Positions 10,902 through 20,108 of a stretch of DNA of 37,505 nucleotides are shown here, piece after piece. Position numbers and translations under genes: made by a program. How positions within the stretch are numbered: the first letter of the stretch is position 1; the number at the start of each line of letters is the position of its first letter. Below the pieces are notes generated by a model. The model was not told the DNA's origin, ran no database searches, and was given only the letters and a program-made list of their open reading frames with translations. The DNA is from Haplomitrium mnioides (Eukaryota > Marchantiophyta > Haplomitriopsida > Calobryales), in assembly GCA_049999725.1 (NCBI GenBank), contig JBNGIS010018101.1, positions 1-37,505 of the forward strand. Direction: 5' to 3'.

Positions 10902-11224
10902 GACTGGAATGTCTTGACAAGACTCTCTTGCAACTGCAGATGCTAAAGCTTCTCATGTATTAGATTTAGATGAGACTATTCTTCCTGAAGAGGATAGGGT
11001 TGTAGCATCATATTCATGTTATTTTTGTACATAATAAAGTATTTTTCTCACAAAATATTATTTGATTCCTCTTTTTTCTTGTTGCATTCCAAACCCAATT
11101 TAAGTATTTTCTTCACGATTCAATTTCTTTCACAAAATTATTTTTCAACAAAACATATTTGTTTTTATTAAAATTAGCAATAAGATCTATGCTTGGATAG
11201 AAGGTCCCTCCGTCCAACTACTCA

Positions 11225-11406
11225 ATAGTTTGCGCTCACATGGGCCGCAATTGTCTATACTCGCATTGGCTTTAGTTGCTCAAGCTTGCGTGGGCTTTAG
11301 TTGTCCACGCGCGAATAGGCTTTAGTTGTTCAAGCTCGCGCGGGCTTCAGTTATTCATGCAAGCATGGGCTTAGCTATTCAAGCTCGCGTCAGCTTCAGT
11401 TGTTGA
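11225..11406. repeat. 24/25-bp minisatellite, variant unit, 3' of the E gene
   Basis: Units of 24-25 bp of the form TTCAAGCTCGCGYGGGCTTYAG occur about seven times just downstream of the predicted polyadenylation signal. They keep the central CGCG/GCGC but have a different arm (GGGCTTTAGTT). Around them, 11035-11224 and 11407-12000 are AT-rich with no gene seen; isolated related words lie near 11515 and 11610. Confidence 0.7.
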
Positions 11407-12000
11407 AGTGTGCTTTGGTTTTATTAGTTTTTTCATAATTTTGCTTCAACAATCCTCTTGCGTCTATAATTTGGGATCTAGTGAAAGTTCCTACATGTAC
11501 CATCCTCAACATTCCAAGCGTGTCTGGGCTTTAGCATTCAAAGTGAAAACTTGCTTGAACAATCACAGTGCATAAGCTTCAAAACTATGGTTCAAAGTTC
11601 ATGCGCACTTAAGCATCTTTTTGGATTGAATTTGTTTTTGATAAAATTTGATAGTTTTCATGAATTTTTGAAATTACTCATATCATGGCTAGTTTTGAAT
11701 TTATTTAACAACAAATGTGGCTAACATTTTTTATATTTTTTGTTTGGTGATGCTCGTGCTTTTTAAAGAAGAAATTATCAAAACAAATTTGATAATATTC
11801 TCATAAGAAGATTTGTTTAAAATACATTGTAAACTTTAACTAAGCAATTTTTATATATAAAATTATACATTTTTTGCAAACAAGCATTATTAGTGTCAAA
11901 ATCATGACTTTAGATGTTAAAATTTCAAATTTGGTTTTTGAGAGCGAAAAATGAAATAAGAACCCAATAGCAGTTCCTGGTTCAAAGTAGCAGTTGTTAC

Positions 12001-12306
12001 CTTTGGCATTTTATGATACTAGAAAACTGTATCAAAATAATACTTTGCCAATTATGAAGCATCCACCATGTTCACTTTCGATGCTAGATGAATTTGTTTG
12101 CTTAACTTATCCACAAACAACACAACGGCAGAAAACCCACGAGGTATCGTTGGAAGCAAGGTGACAAGAACTAAACTTACATGTTCTCACCAAAAAGTAT
12201 TGGTAGTGGTTGAAGAAGGCGAGCTAGCTTTTGATTTGAAGTCTTGTTTTGCTGACAACTTTCACAAGAATGAAAAAAAACCACAAACATCTCAAGCTAG
12301 ATTTGG
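12001..12306 (-). pseudogene. element D integrase core, left-hand remnant
   Basis: The minus strand continues the integrase of element D that stops at 31398. Frame pieces read SCQQNKTSNQK (tail of the zinc finger), WEHVSLVLVT around the first catalytic position, VVLFVDKLSKQIHLA, then LAKYYFDTVF and MPKV. The sequence breaks off at about 12001 before the second catalytic Asp, joining layer E DNA, so the 3' half of D is missing. Several stops occur. The frame carries across the insertion of A: three Trp codons and CCA at the far side, then AAT CTA GCT here. Confidence 0.65.
12302..12306. repeat. target-site duplication of element A, left copy
   Basis: TTTGG lies directly outside the LTR at 12307. 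ATTGG lies at 31398-31402, directly outside the partner LTR. Four of five bases match, as expected for a decayed 5-bp Ty3 duplication. Confidence 0.6.
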
Positions 12307-12847
12307 TGTAACATTACACACATACATTACATACAAGCTAGCACAGATGCATACAAGAGAAGCACATAAGGAACTTCAAAAATCCACAAGGTAAGAGATG
12401 TCAAACAAAACACTCTCCCTTCAAAATCTTTATATACTTGATAGAAAGCTCTTTACTTATATGGGTGGAGGAACCCATTGGTTCCTTTTCTAGCCTCCTC
12501 TAATTGAACCCCTCTTTTCTCTCTCATTCTGATTGGAACACCTTTTACTTTTATTCTTCTTTTGCTACATGTCTTTATCTTTAAAGCCTTCCATCTCTCT
12601 TTAGTTCTTCTTCTGCCATGTGTTCTTATCTTTAGAACCTATCATCTCTTTAGTTCTCTTTCTCCCACGTGTTCTTATCTTTCAAACCTTCTCTTTACTT
12701 TAATTCTCCATTTGCCACGTGTTCAACTCTGTATAATAACACCCACTCTTTGTTACTCTAACGTAGTAATAGCTTTTTAGACATATAATTGACACTATAT
12801 CTTACTTCATTTTTGGATATGGCTTACTAAAGTTAGTAACTATTACA
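12307..12847 (-). repeat. 3' LTR of chromovirus A (541 bp)
   Basis: Ends are TGTAACATT and CTATTACA on the plus strand (TGTAA/TTACA inverted ends). On the minus strand it follows a polypurine run. TATATAAAG (plus 12429-12437) is its TATA box, placing U3 to its right. U3 holds four units of about 49-50 bp, each with CATGTG or CACGTG (12568, 12617, 12666, 12716). It lacks the TAGTCTATCTAGACTCC block present in the two LTRs of element B, so it pairs with the LTR at 30865-31397. ORF 12562-12780 is a shadow. Confidence 0.85.
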
Positions 12848-12862
12848 ATCCTCTTTTTTCTA
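12848..12862 (-). other. polypurine tract of chromovirus A
   Basis: The minus strand reads AGAAAAAAGAGGAT immediately before the LTR start TGTAATAG. It is a purine run at the canonical position. Confidence 0.7.
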
Positions 12863-13204
12863 AGAAGCAACATCCTCATTATGAGTAAGAGAGTTATCAA
12901 AAAAGTAGACAAGTGCGGAGGCATTAGCCAAATTCTCCAATGGCTCCCAAGTAGCTTCATAAAGAGGGTAGTCTTTCCAGTGAACCAAATATTCCACAAT
13001 CTCACGACAACCGCGGCGTTGTGTTTGTTTCTTCAAGTGTTGTTCAACCTCATACTCTTCATGACCATCAATAAGTTCAAGTGGTAGAAAGGGTTCTTGG
13101 GTACTTGTAAAAGCATAAAAATGATGGATAAAAGTGTGGAGTAAAGAGATATGAAAGACTAGATGAATCTTCATGTGAGGAGGTAAAACCAACCGATATG
13201 TCAC
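12860..13204 (-). pseudogene. integrase C-terminus with chromodomain, element A
   Basis: The frame is open for 114 codons. It reads YRLVLPPHMKIHLVFHIS (the conserved GPF-to-HPVFHVS type stretch), then EEYEVEQHLKKQ, EYLVHWKDYP and ATWEPLENL. These last are the hallmark residues of a chromodomain (YEVE, the aromatic VHWK, WEP). Chromodomains on chromovirus integrases direct integration to chromatin marks (known). The start at 13204 is arbitrary because the domain is part of a polyprotein. This is not a host chromodomain gene: it sits between integrase and the polypurine tract. Confidence 0.85.
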
Positions 13205-13357
13205 TTATCCAATGCGAGAAAAGATAGAAAATGGACCAATAAAGCAAGCACTAAACTTGTGCAAGTGAAGAAATGGAAGATTTGACTTGGAGAGCTAGAC
13301 TTAGTCACCTATAGCAAAGGTCACCTCCCGACGATGAGTATCAACATATTAATTTTG

Positions 13358-13957
13358 TCAATTACAAGCAACTTCCAATTTTTTCTTAGCTCGTCCAATT
13401 CTGTGGTGTAGACGATGGAGAAAATCATCAACAACTAGACTCTCGGAGGCCGATGGTGATGTATGTTGCATACTAGAGATTGTGGGTGGATGCTCACCAT
13501 ACATCAAATCAAAAATTGTGGCGCATATAGAATTATTGATGGAGTTATTGTACAAGAACTCTATAAGAGGTAATAGCTAGTCCCATTCTTCTTGTTATTC
13601 CAAAGTAAAAGCTCGTAGCATATTTTCAATGGCATGGTTGGCTCGTTTAGTTTGACCATCAGATTCCAGGTGATAAGCAATAGACATGGTCAATTTGGTC
13701 TTGAAAAGACCAAATATAGTGTGCCAAAACATGCTAGTGAATTGAGTGCCTCGATCAAAAATAATAACTTTGGAAATACCATGATGAGAGTAGACTACTT
13801 CTAAATAAATTTGTGTTAACTCATGTGTTGTCATTGATTTGGTGGTTGGACGTATATGAATCATTTTGCTAAGCTTGTCCATAAAAACAACAATAGCATC
13901 ATAGCCCATAGAATTACAAGATAGCTCACACACAATATCCATACTCACATGCTCCAA
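13358..13957 (-). pseudogene. integrase catalytic core, element A
   Basis: Two open pieces (13957-13595 and 13555-13358) cover the DDE core. HVSMDIVCEL holds the first Asp, VFMDKLSKMIHI follows, and FDRGTQFTSMFWHTI holds the second Asp. The third catalytic position, normally Glu in DGQTER, reads DGQTKR, a Glu-to-Lys change that should abolish activity. ENMLRAF and FDLMYGEHP follow. A one-base shift separates the two pieces near 13590. Confidence 0.8.
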
Positions 13958-14009
13958 TCATTGATTGGGGATAGGTAAAGGTTGCAATAAGCCTTCTTGT
14001 TTAAGGTTG

Positions 14010-14296
14010 GTAGTCTTGTTTTGTTGACAAGTCAAGCAACTTCGAACATATGCCTCCACATCTTGATGCATCTTGGGCCAATACTAAACTCGTTGAAGAT
14101 TGTCCAAAATCTCCCCAATTCCAATATGGCCACCAAATGCAGAATTATGTGCTTCATATTTAATCTTAGAGCAAAGCTTACTGTTATTGGGAACCCATAC
14201 CTTATCTTGGAAGAAAATCAATCCTCTCACCTCTTTCACCAACTTCTTTTGTTGTGCAACAATGATCTCTTTCTTTTTCTTTACTGAAGCCAACAT
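14010..14296 (-). pseudogene. integrase zinc-finger (HHCC) region, element A
   Basis: The open piece 14296-14084 contains AHNSAFGGHIGI (the two His) and LQRV. The next codons, in the continuing sequence down to about 14020, give SCLTCQQNK (the two Cys). This is the H2C2 domain that precedes the integrase core. Plus-strand ORFs over it (13997-14287, 14100-14318) are shadows. Confidence 0.75.
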
Positions 14297-14399
14297 TTAT
14301 GTCCACCAAGTAGGATGAATTGTCTTTGCTAACATGATGTTGAGTTGAAACATGAGTGTCAAGGCATCTGCAATTTGACGTTTTCCTTCCACATAAATC

Positions 14400-14701
14400 A
14401 TTTTCATATGTAACCATTGTCGCCACTCCACTCATTAAATCTGCCTTTTTGAGAGCTCTTTTTGAGTTTCTAGATAGATTAAAGGCTTATGGTCGGTTTT
14501 GACCACAAACTCCTTGTCTCCTTGATAGTGCTTCTAATGTTTGGTTGATAACACAATTTCCAATTCTTCTCGTTCGGTAGTGTGGTATTTTTACTATGCA
14601 TTGCTCAATTTTCTAGAAAAGAAAGAAATATGATGCCAACCATCCTCTTATTCTTATTGCAAAACTCCACTTATGGCTTTTCTTGATGCATCCACCAAAA
14701 A
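14400..14701 (-). pseudogene. RNase H domain, element A, starting at the insertion break
   Basis: The minus strand starts FLVDASRKAISGVLQ (catalytic DAS motif). It then shows SRKLSNA, TTERE-ELEIV (active-site Glu region), KTDHKPLIYL, and a decayed ADALS-type end near 14340. Several stops are present. Immediately to the right is the LTR of element B, so the RT half lies at 27573-28700. Confidence 0.75.
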
Positions 14702-15223
14702 TGTATCACTACACACCCACATTACACACACAAGTTATCACAAATACAACACATACAACTTAGCATAAGAGAAGCGCACAAGAACTTTAAGAACCCACAA
14801 GGTAAGAGATGCGAAACAAGACACTCTCCCTTCTTTATATACTTGATAGAAAGCTCTTTGCTTACATAGGTGGATGAACCCCATTTGTTCCTTTTCTATC
14901 CTCTTTTAATTGAACCCCTCTTTTCTCTCTCACTCTAGTTGGACCACCTTGTACTTTTGTTCTCCTTTTGCCATGTGTCATTATCTTTAGAACCTTCCAT
15001 CTTTTTACTTTAATTCTCCGCTTGCCACGTGTTCTTATCTTCTTCTAAAGTAGTCTATCTAGACTCCCTCTTTCACTTTAATTCGTTGGCTTTTTCTCCT
15101 CGTACCACATGTCCAACTCTCTATAATAGCAATTGCTTTTTGCTACTCTAACTTAATAATGGTTTTCTATACATAGTTGACACTATTTTTAGCTATGGCT
15201 TACTAAAGTTAGTGACCGTTACA
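14702..15223 (-). repeat. 3' LTR of chromovirus B (522 bp)
   Basis: Plus-strand ends are TGTATCACTACAC and GACCGTTACA. The TATA box is on the minus strand (plus CTTTATATA at 14833-14841). It has CCACGTG/CCATGTG tandem units in U3 and contains TAGTCTATCTAGACTCC, shared only with the LTR at 27062-27572. That supports pairing these two as one element. Confidence 0.85.
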
Positions 15224-15240
15224 ATCCTCCCTCTTTTTAA
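15224..15240 (-). other. polypurine tract of chromovirus B
   Basis: The minus strand reads TTAAAAAGAGGGAGGAT directly before the LTR start TGTAACGG. Confidence 0.75.
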
Positions 15241-15650
15241 GTTGTAACGTTTTTGTTGCGAGTAAGAGAGTTGTCAAACGAGCAAAAAAACGAAGAGGCA
15301 TTGGCCAAATTCTTCAATGGCTCCCAAGTAGCTTCATAAAGAGGGTAGCTTTTCCAATGAACCAAATATTCCACAATCTCACGATGGCCTCGACGATGTA
15401 TGTGTTTCTTCAAGAGTTGCTCCACCTCAAATTCCTCATGACCATCAATAAGCTCAGATGATGGAGAGGATTCTTGGATATAAGTGAAGGTGGCAGAGCA
15501 AGGTACAAAAGCACATAATAAAGAGACATGAAAAACTTGATGAATCTTCATGTGAGGAGGTAAAACAAGTTGATAAACCACTTCATCGATACAAGCAAAA
15601 ATAGTAAATAGTCCAATAAAGCAATTAGATAGCTTATGAGAGCGAAGCAA
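15237..15650 (-). pseudogene. integrase C-terminus with chromodomain, element B
   Basis: Open for 137 codons. VVYQLVLPPHMKIHQVFH is followed by EEFEVEQLLKKH, EYLVHWKSYP and ATWEPLKNL, a chromodomain closely similar to that of element A (12860-13204). It ends just before the polypurine tract. Confidence 0.85.
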
Positions 15651-15697
15651 AGGAAGATTGGAAGTAGAGAGCTATATTTGGTCACCTATAGAAATGG

Positions 15698-16275
15698 TCA
15701 CTTCTCAACAATGAGCATTGCCATATTGTTTTGGCAATTCTGAGCAACTTTAAGTTTTTCCTTAGCACGTTGGATGCCATGGTGTAGACATTGGAGGAAA
15801 TCATTGGCAGTTGGACTCTTAGAGGTCGATGCAGATTGAAGATTAAATAGAATGGTTGGATGCTCACCATACATCAAAAAGAAAGGTGTGGCTCGTGTAG
15901 AGTTGGTGATGGAGTTATTGTAGGAGAACTCTACAAGAGGTAGCAACCAATCCCATTCTTCTTATTCTTCCAAGTAAAATCATGCAACATATCTTCAATG
16001 GTATGGTTGGCCTATTAAGTTTGACCATACGATTCAAGGTGATAAGCAATGGGCATAGCTAGTTTGGTTTTGAGAAGACCAAATATTGTGTGCCAAAACA
16101 TGATGGTAAATTGATTGTTGCGGTTGGAGATAATCACTTTGGAGATACCATGATGAGAGTAGACTGCTTCCAAATAAATTTGTGCTAACTCAAGTGTAAT
16201 CACTAATTTGGTAGTTGGACAAATATGAATTGTTTTGCTAAGTTTGTACAGAAAAACAACAATAATATCATGACC
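15698..16275 (-). pseudogene. integrase core remnant, element B
   Basis: From about 16275 the minus strand reads GHDIIVVFLYKLSKTIHI, then AQIYLEAVYSHHGISKVII. The second catalytic position, Asp in S/F-D-R-G-T-Q-F, reads SNRNNQF (Asp to Asn). ESYGQT ends the piece at 16015, and after stops 15946-15698 gives VEFSYNNSI and FFLMYGEHP. The first catalytic Asp is missing because of the upstream deletion. Confidence 0.75.
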
Positions 16276-16284
16276 TGTAGAAGC

Positions 16285-17180
16285 TTCTCACTTCTGAATT
16301 GCCTCCACTTTCTCATCCATAACTTAGATTTCTGATGCACTTACATGATGACCTAAGTAGTCAACCTCCTTCTTTCCAATTTCATATTTGGACATCTTCA
16401 CATATAGCTTATGGTTCCAAAGTACCTTTAATACCGTACGAAGATGTTGTTGATGTTCTTGAAGACTCTTGTTGTAGATGAGAATATCATCCAAAAAGAC
16501 AATAACAAACTTATCCAAATAAGATCGAAAAACATCATTTATAAGACCTATAAATGTTGCAAAAGCATTGGTTAATCCAAAAAGCATAACAAGATATTCA
16601 AAATGCTCGTATTGACTTTGAAATGCCATTTTTTGCACATCACCTCCCGCAATTTAGATTTGATTATATCCACTTTTCAAGTCCAACTTTGTAAAGTAAT
16701 TTGCTCTTTTCAAATTGAAGTTGATCAAACAAATCATCCATCCTTGACAATGGATATTTATTTTTCACTGTTTGTTGATTGAGTGCTCGATAGTCAGTAC
16801 ACATCCTCATGCTCCCATCTTTCTTTTTCACAAATAGTAGTGGTGCATCATAAAGAGAAATGCTTGGTTGGATGAATCTTTTTTCCAGCAATTTTGTAAT
16901 CTGAGATTTGCATTCCTCTAGTTCATGAGGAGGCAAATGATATGGTGCTTTGCACGGTGGAGTACTTCTTAGAATGACCTCAATCTTGTGATCAATGCAT
17001 CATTTTGGAGGCAAAACCTTGGGCATATCATTGGGAAAAATGTCTTGAAACTCCTTCAAAACACCTTAAAATTCATGTGGAACATTATGATTTGAGTCCT
17101 CCTTGTCAATATTGAGCTCACGTATGAGTACTTAAAACACCATATCTTGCTTTTTTATCACATTTTCTCCAATCATATAT
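16285..17180 (-). pseudogene. reverse transcriptase, element B
   Basis: The piece 16936-16664 contains [36 protein letters not shown] and [11 protein letters not shown], the palm and fingers of Ty3 RT. The piece 16638-16324 has FEYLVMLFGLTNAFATF, the catalytic FLDDILIY (YxDD box intact) and VDYLGHHVS. The two pieces are offset by a shift near 16650. Upstream to 17180 lies the PR-RT connector with stops. RT ends at the deletion junction near 16280. Confidence 0.85.
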
Positions 17181-17181
17181 A

Positions 17182-17186
17182 GGGGT
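17182..17186. repeat. target-site duplication of solo LTR C, left copy
   Basis: GGGGT sits next to the LTR end at 17187, and AGGGT sits at 25049-25053 next to the other end. Four of five bases match. Joining the two flanks restores a sequence that aligns to element A at about 28755-28790. Confidence 0.65.
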
Positions 17187-19058
17187 TGTCAGCCTCAAGA
17201 CCGGTCACTTATCTCCTTTTCCGCCAATTTAAGGCTGAATTCCTGTTTCGGGACCTTTTATGGGAGGGGATTTGCACCGAATTGACTCTAACTTCTCTTA
17301 ACGGGCCCTGGACTCACTCTACCACACCTTAGGATGCTTGACCCACTCTGCTGAAGTAATTACAGACTACTCTAGAGTGGGTTTTACAGTTCGAGCAATT
17401 TACTTACAACCACAAAGTAATGCGCACCCACTCACACACCCACAGCCAACAGACTCCTTCCGAAAAGCTCAATGCAATCAAATAACAAATCATAGCATGT
17501 ACAAATATCCATTGAGGTCTGCTGGCCCTGAACACACCCAGCGGTTCTATTTATTCGCTCAATCACTCTCAACCGACTCACACGCACGCACCCACAGTCA
17601 GATAGTTTTCAACTTCCATCGCTAGAAGCCCTGACTTTACTTCCTCATGCTCGGAAGAGGTTTTATTTAACTTCCACCTCTGGAAGACAGCCCTCTCAGC
17701 TGCTGGCCCTCACTCCACACCCCAGACACCCGTCAAGTTCCTCGACAGAATCGCCCCCAGTGCACTCTATCTAGCCAGAACTCCAAACTAGTGCTTCCTT
17801 AAAGAAATCAACACGCAATGCAACCCCAAGGCGCACCGGATCCACTCTGAACTTAATCAACAGCTCACTCTCATGTTACAAAGTAGCTTCTGGCAGCACA
17901 ACTAGTTAGCACAGATACAGAGAAAAAACTATAACTACTGGTACCTCCCACCGGTAGTGAATCGAAGAAAGTGCCCAATCCTTTGAGTTCCCATAGGCGT
18001 TGTTCTTAACTGTAACCGCACCTCCAAAAAGTGGTCCATATGCATGCCCTCCATGAGTACCCCAGCACCAACTTCAGCACCACAATCCACCCAGTCCTTG
18101 GCCCCGCAAGTCCAACCTCACGCCACCAGGTCTCCTTGCACGATGTCTTCCTTCGTTGTCTCACTCCTCCTCTGTGTCGCGCACCCCTGATGCTCCCTCC
18201 TTATGCCCCCGAAGTGAATCCCTCAAAATGAACAGGCGAGGAGCCTATACCCCCACAGAGCCCCGCACAAAACCCCTTGACCACCTAAAACATTAGTTGC
18301 CCTTGACCTCCTCGCTAACTTTAGCCTTAATTTAGACTTCACTAACTAGATTAGTAGTCCTCCTTTGACAGCCTAGCCTTTTGGCGAAAATTTCCTTGCT
18401 ATTTTTAGTGAGCCCTATTTCACAAATGCACTTGTAAAGCTCCATTTGACTTTTCTCCTTTTCATTAGTCTAGATTTGCCATTTGTTTCTCTATGTCCTT
18501 TTATTAGTATCCCTCTTCCTTAGGCCAAGCTTACTTCTTGGCCAAGAGTCTTTCCTTTGTATTCCAATGGCCGTTGTACACTTGCCTCCACGTCTTCGTA
18601 AGCGACTAGTCGCATAATCGCTGCACCATCTTGTACCATGATATGTGGTTCGAACATCCCAAGTATTTCTTTGTATTCGGCCTCTGTGTTTCTCTACACC
18701 AAATTTCCCTTTGATTGGATCCTTTGTGGCAGGCTCTATAAGCACTGAACATCACACGGCGCTGCGACTCTATAGTTGCCCTCATCGTCCAGGACAAATG
18801 GTTGCTCTTTAGTGTAGGTATATCGGCAAACTCTGGCGCGTAGAACCTCTGTTTCTTTGAGAAAATTCTGCCTCTCGCTCAAATCGATCCCCCATGACCT
18901 TTAGGTACGCGGAAATAAACAAATGCCCCACCAGAATTTTTTGCTTTTCCTCTCTGATTCCTCTTCCCATTTCTGAAGTCCTCCTTGAATTCATCACGTA
19001 CTTTCTTCGCTCCTCGCATGTCTGATTTTTGCCCTCCTTGCACTCAATCTCAGCCTAC
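17187..19058 (-). repeat. solo Ogre-like LTR C, 3' part
   Basis: It starts TGTCAGCC, the reverse complement of the GGCTGACA end of the long LTRs. Its minus strand aligns to them through CCTTTTATGGGAGGGG (17256-17271) and the hairpin block CTTCCA-GAGG-TGGAAG (17671-17686). From about 17900 to 19053 the DNA is diverged from the other copies and holds no supported gene; the ORFs there are short. It is interrupted at 19058 by element F. Confidence 0.75.
19054..19058. repeat. target-site duplication of element F, left copy
   Basis: CCTAC directly precedes the LTR start TGTCGACC at 19059. The identical CCTAC at 23694-23698 directly follows the other LTR end. Confidence 0.8.
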
Positions 19059-19304
19059 TGTCGACCGGGTAGGCCTGAGTTTTTTCTTTTCTTTGTGATT
19101 GTTGAGCCTCTAGCCTAGTTAATTCTTTTTGTTTGTGTTAGCCTTTTGCATTGTACTACATTTTGTTGTGTTATTGTTGTTATGCCAATCCTACACCCCT
19201 CTCCTCTCCCTCTTTTCCCTTCTCTTCCTTTCTTTTCTGCCTTCCCCAATGAATATCATTGATCTTGCAAATGCAAGGGGGAGCCCTGTGGAACTCAGAT
19301 GGGT

Positions 19305-19380
19305 CAGAGGGAGATCTTCAGAGGGAGATCTTCAGAGGGAGATCCTGAGAGGGAGATCGTCAGAGGGAGATCAGCAGAGG
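19305..19380 (+). repeat. 15-bp tandem repeat in the F LTR
   Basis: AGAGGGAGATC recurs five times at 14-16 bp spacing. It keeps a frame open by chance because the unit is mostly a multiple of three. Confidence 0.75.
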
Positions 19381-19708
19381 TCACCGGAACCAACCACAAT
19401 CGTGGAGGAATTCAAGGAGAAAGGAACCAGCCACATTCACAGAGGAATCAAGTGAGGAGGGATTCACAAGAAGAGTAACGAGGGATGAATGCGAGGGGGA
19501 GGACGAGCGGATGCGTGCAGAGGGCCATCATGCGAGTGCAACAGAAGTCGCAGCACTGCGAGGACTTGCCCAACAACAACGAACGAGGAGCAAAGGAGAA
19601 TGATGCGGGTGAAGCCAGGTAGAAAGGAGGCAGTGTCTTGAACTCGATGAGGATGAGGCCCCTCGATGGGTCACCCAAGCAAGAAGGGAAGGAAGCGCTC
19701 CAGAATCA

Positions 19709-20108
19709 NNNNNNNNNNNNNNNNNNNNNNNNNNNNNNNNNNNNNNNNNNNNNNNNNNNNNNNNNNNNNNNNNNNNNNNNNNNNNNNNNNNNNNNNNNNN
19801 NNNNNNNNNNNNNNNNNNNNNNNNNNNNNNNNNNNNNNNNNNNNNNNNNNNNNNNNNNNNNNNNNNNNNNNNNNNNNNNNNNNNNNNNNNNNNNNNNNNN
19901 NNNNNNNNNNNNNNNNNNNNNNNNNNNNNNNNNNNNNNNNNNNNNNNNNNNNNNNNNNNNNNNNNNNNNNNNNNNNNNNNNNNNNNNNNNNNNNNNNNNN
20001 NNNNNNNNNNNNNNNNNNNNNNNNNNNNNNNNNNNNNNNNNNNNNNNNNNNNNNNNNNNNNNNNNNNNNNNNNNNNNNNNNNNNNNNNNNNNNNNNNNNN
20101 NNNNNNNN
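19709..20108. other. assembly gap (400 N)
   Basis: Exactly 400 unknown bases inside the 5' LTR of element F. The sequence resumes at a position equivalent to 22096 in the second LTR copy. Confidence 0.99.

Larger units (their letters stand above)
8383..11034 (+). pseudogene. intron-containing gene of unknown family (E gene, copy 1), decayed
   Basis: Exon 1 is 8383-8742, exactly 120 codons, beginning MASQINVSKPAQPK, with in-frame stops at codon 32 and near codon 98. A consensus donor GTAAGA follows at 8743 and a pyrimidine-rich acceptor TTTTTCAG ends at 9226. Exon 2 (9227-10690) keeps one main frame from about 9284. It has a basic KKRK...PKKKK stretch (possible nuclear signal), a Ser/Glu-rich segment, a LNEDFVELLAQRMLTNKY segment and YGAKNPI, with about a dozen stops or shifts. 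A second intron has GTAAGTG at 10691 and AG at 10939. A last acidic exon reads LDLDETILPEEDRVVASY and stops at 11032, overlapping AATAAA (11033-11038). The frame does not join cleanly at the second intron. The inverted copy at 36287-34797 shares exon 1 length and the later segments. Function unknown; basic plus acidic tracts would fit a nuclear protein. Confidence 0.6.
5395..12000. mobile_element. layer E, left block: candidate undescribed transposon with divergent genes
   Basis: This AT-rich block holds a plus-strand decayed gene (8383-11034), a divergent minus-strand decayed frame (7921 down to about 5900) and several palindromic minisatellites. The plus gene is repeated in inverted orientation at 36287-34797, so the unit is repetitive. 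I did not find LTRs, a primer site or terminal inverted repeats, so the class is open. It could be a DNA transposon, another repeat carrying genes, or duplicated host genes. The right border at about 12000 is where integrase sequence of element D begins abruptly. A short stretch before it (about 11950-12000) resembles the DNA upstream of the start codon of the other copy (about 36330-36380). Confidence 0.4.
12848..14701 (-). mobile_element. chromovirus A, 3' part (RNase H, integrase, chromodomain)
   Basis: This piece runs from RNase H through integrase to a C-terminal chromodomain and then the 3' LTR. Its 5' partner is 27573-31397; together they make one complete element order (LTR-PBS-gag-PR-RT | RNase H-IN-CHD-PPT-LTR). 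The break is at 14701/27573, where element B sits. The frame runs N-Q-T-F before the break and F-L-V-D-A after it, as expected at the RT/RNase H junction. Confidence 0.8.
15224..17186 (-). mobile_element. chromovirus B, 3' part (RT, truncated integrase, chromodomain)
   Basis: RT resumes at 17186, after solo LTR C, and runs to about 16285. There an internal deletion removes RNase H, the zinc finger and the first part of the integrase core. The rest runs to the chromodomain and PPT. The 5' partner is 25049-27572. Confidence 0.8.

Noticed and set aside
12860-13204. Host chromodomain protein gene
   Set aside because: The chromodomain follows integrase and precedes a polypurine tract and LTR, so it is a chromovirus integrase tail.
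12307-15223. One element with LTRs 12307-12847 and 14702-15223
   Set aside because: Both have their polypurine tract on the same (right) side and belong to different LTR subfamilies. The 14702 copy abuts RNase H mid-frame, so these are two 3' LTRs of two nested elements.
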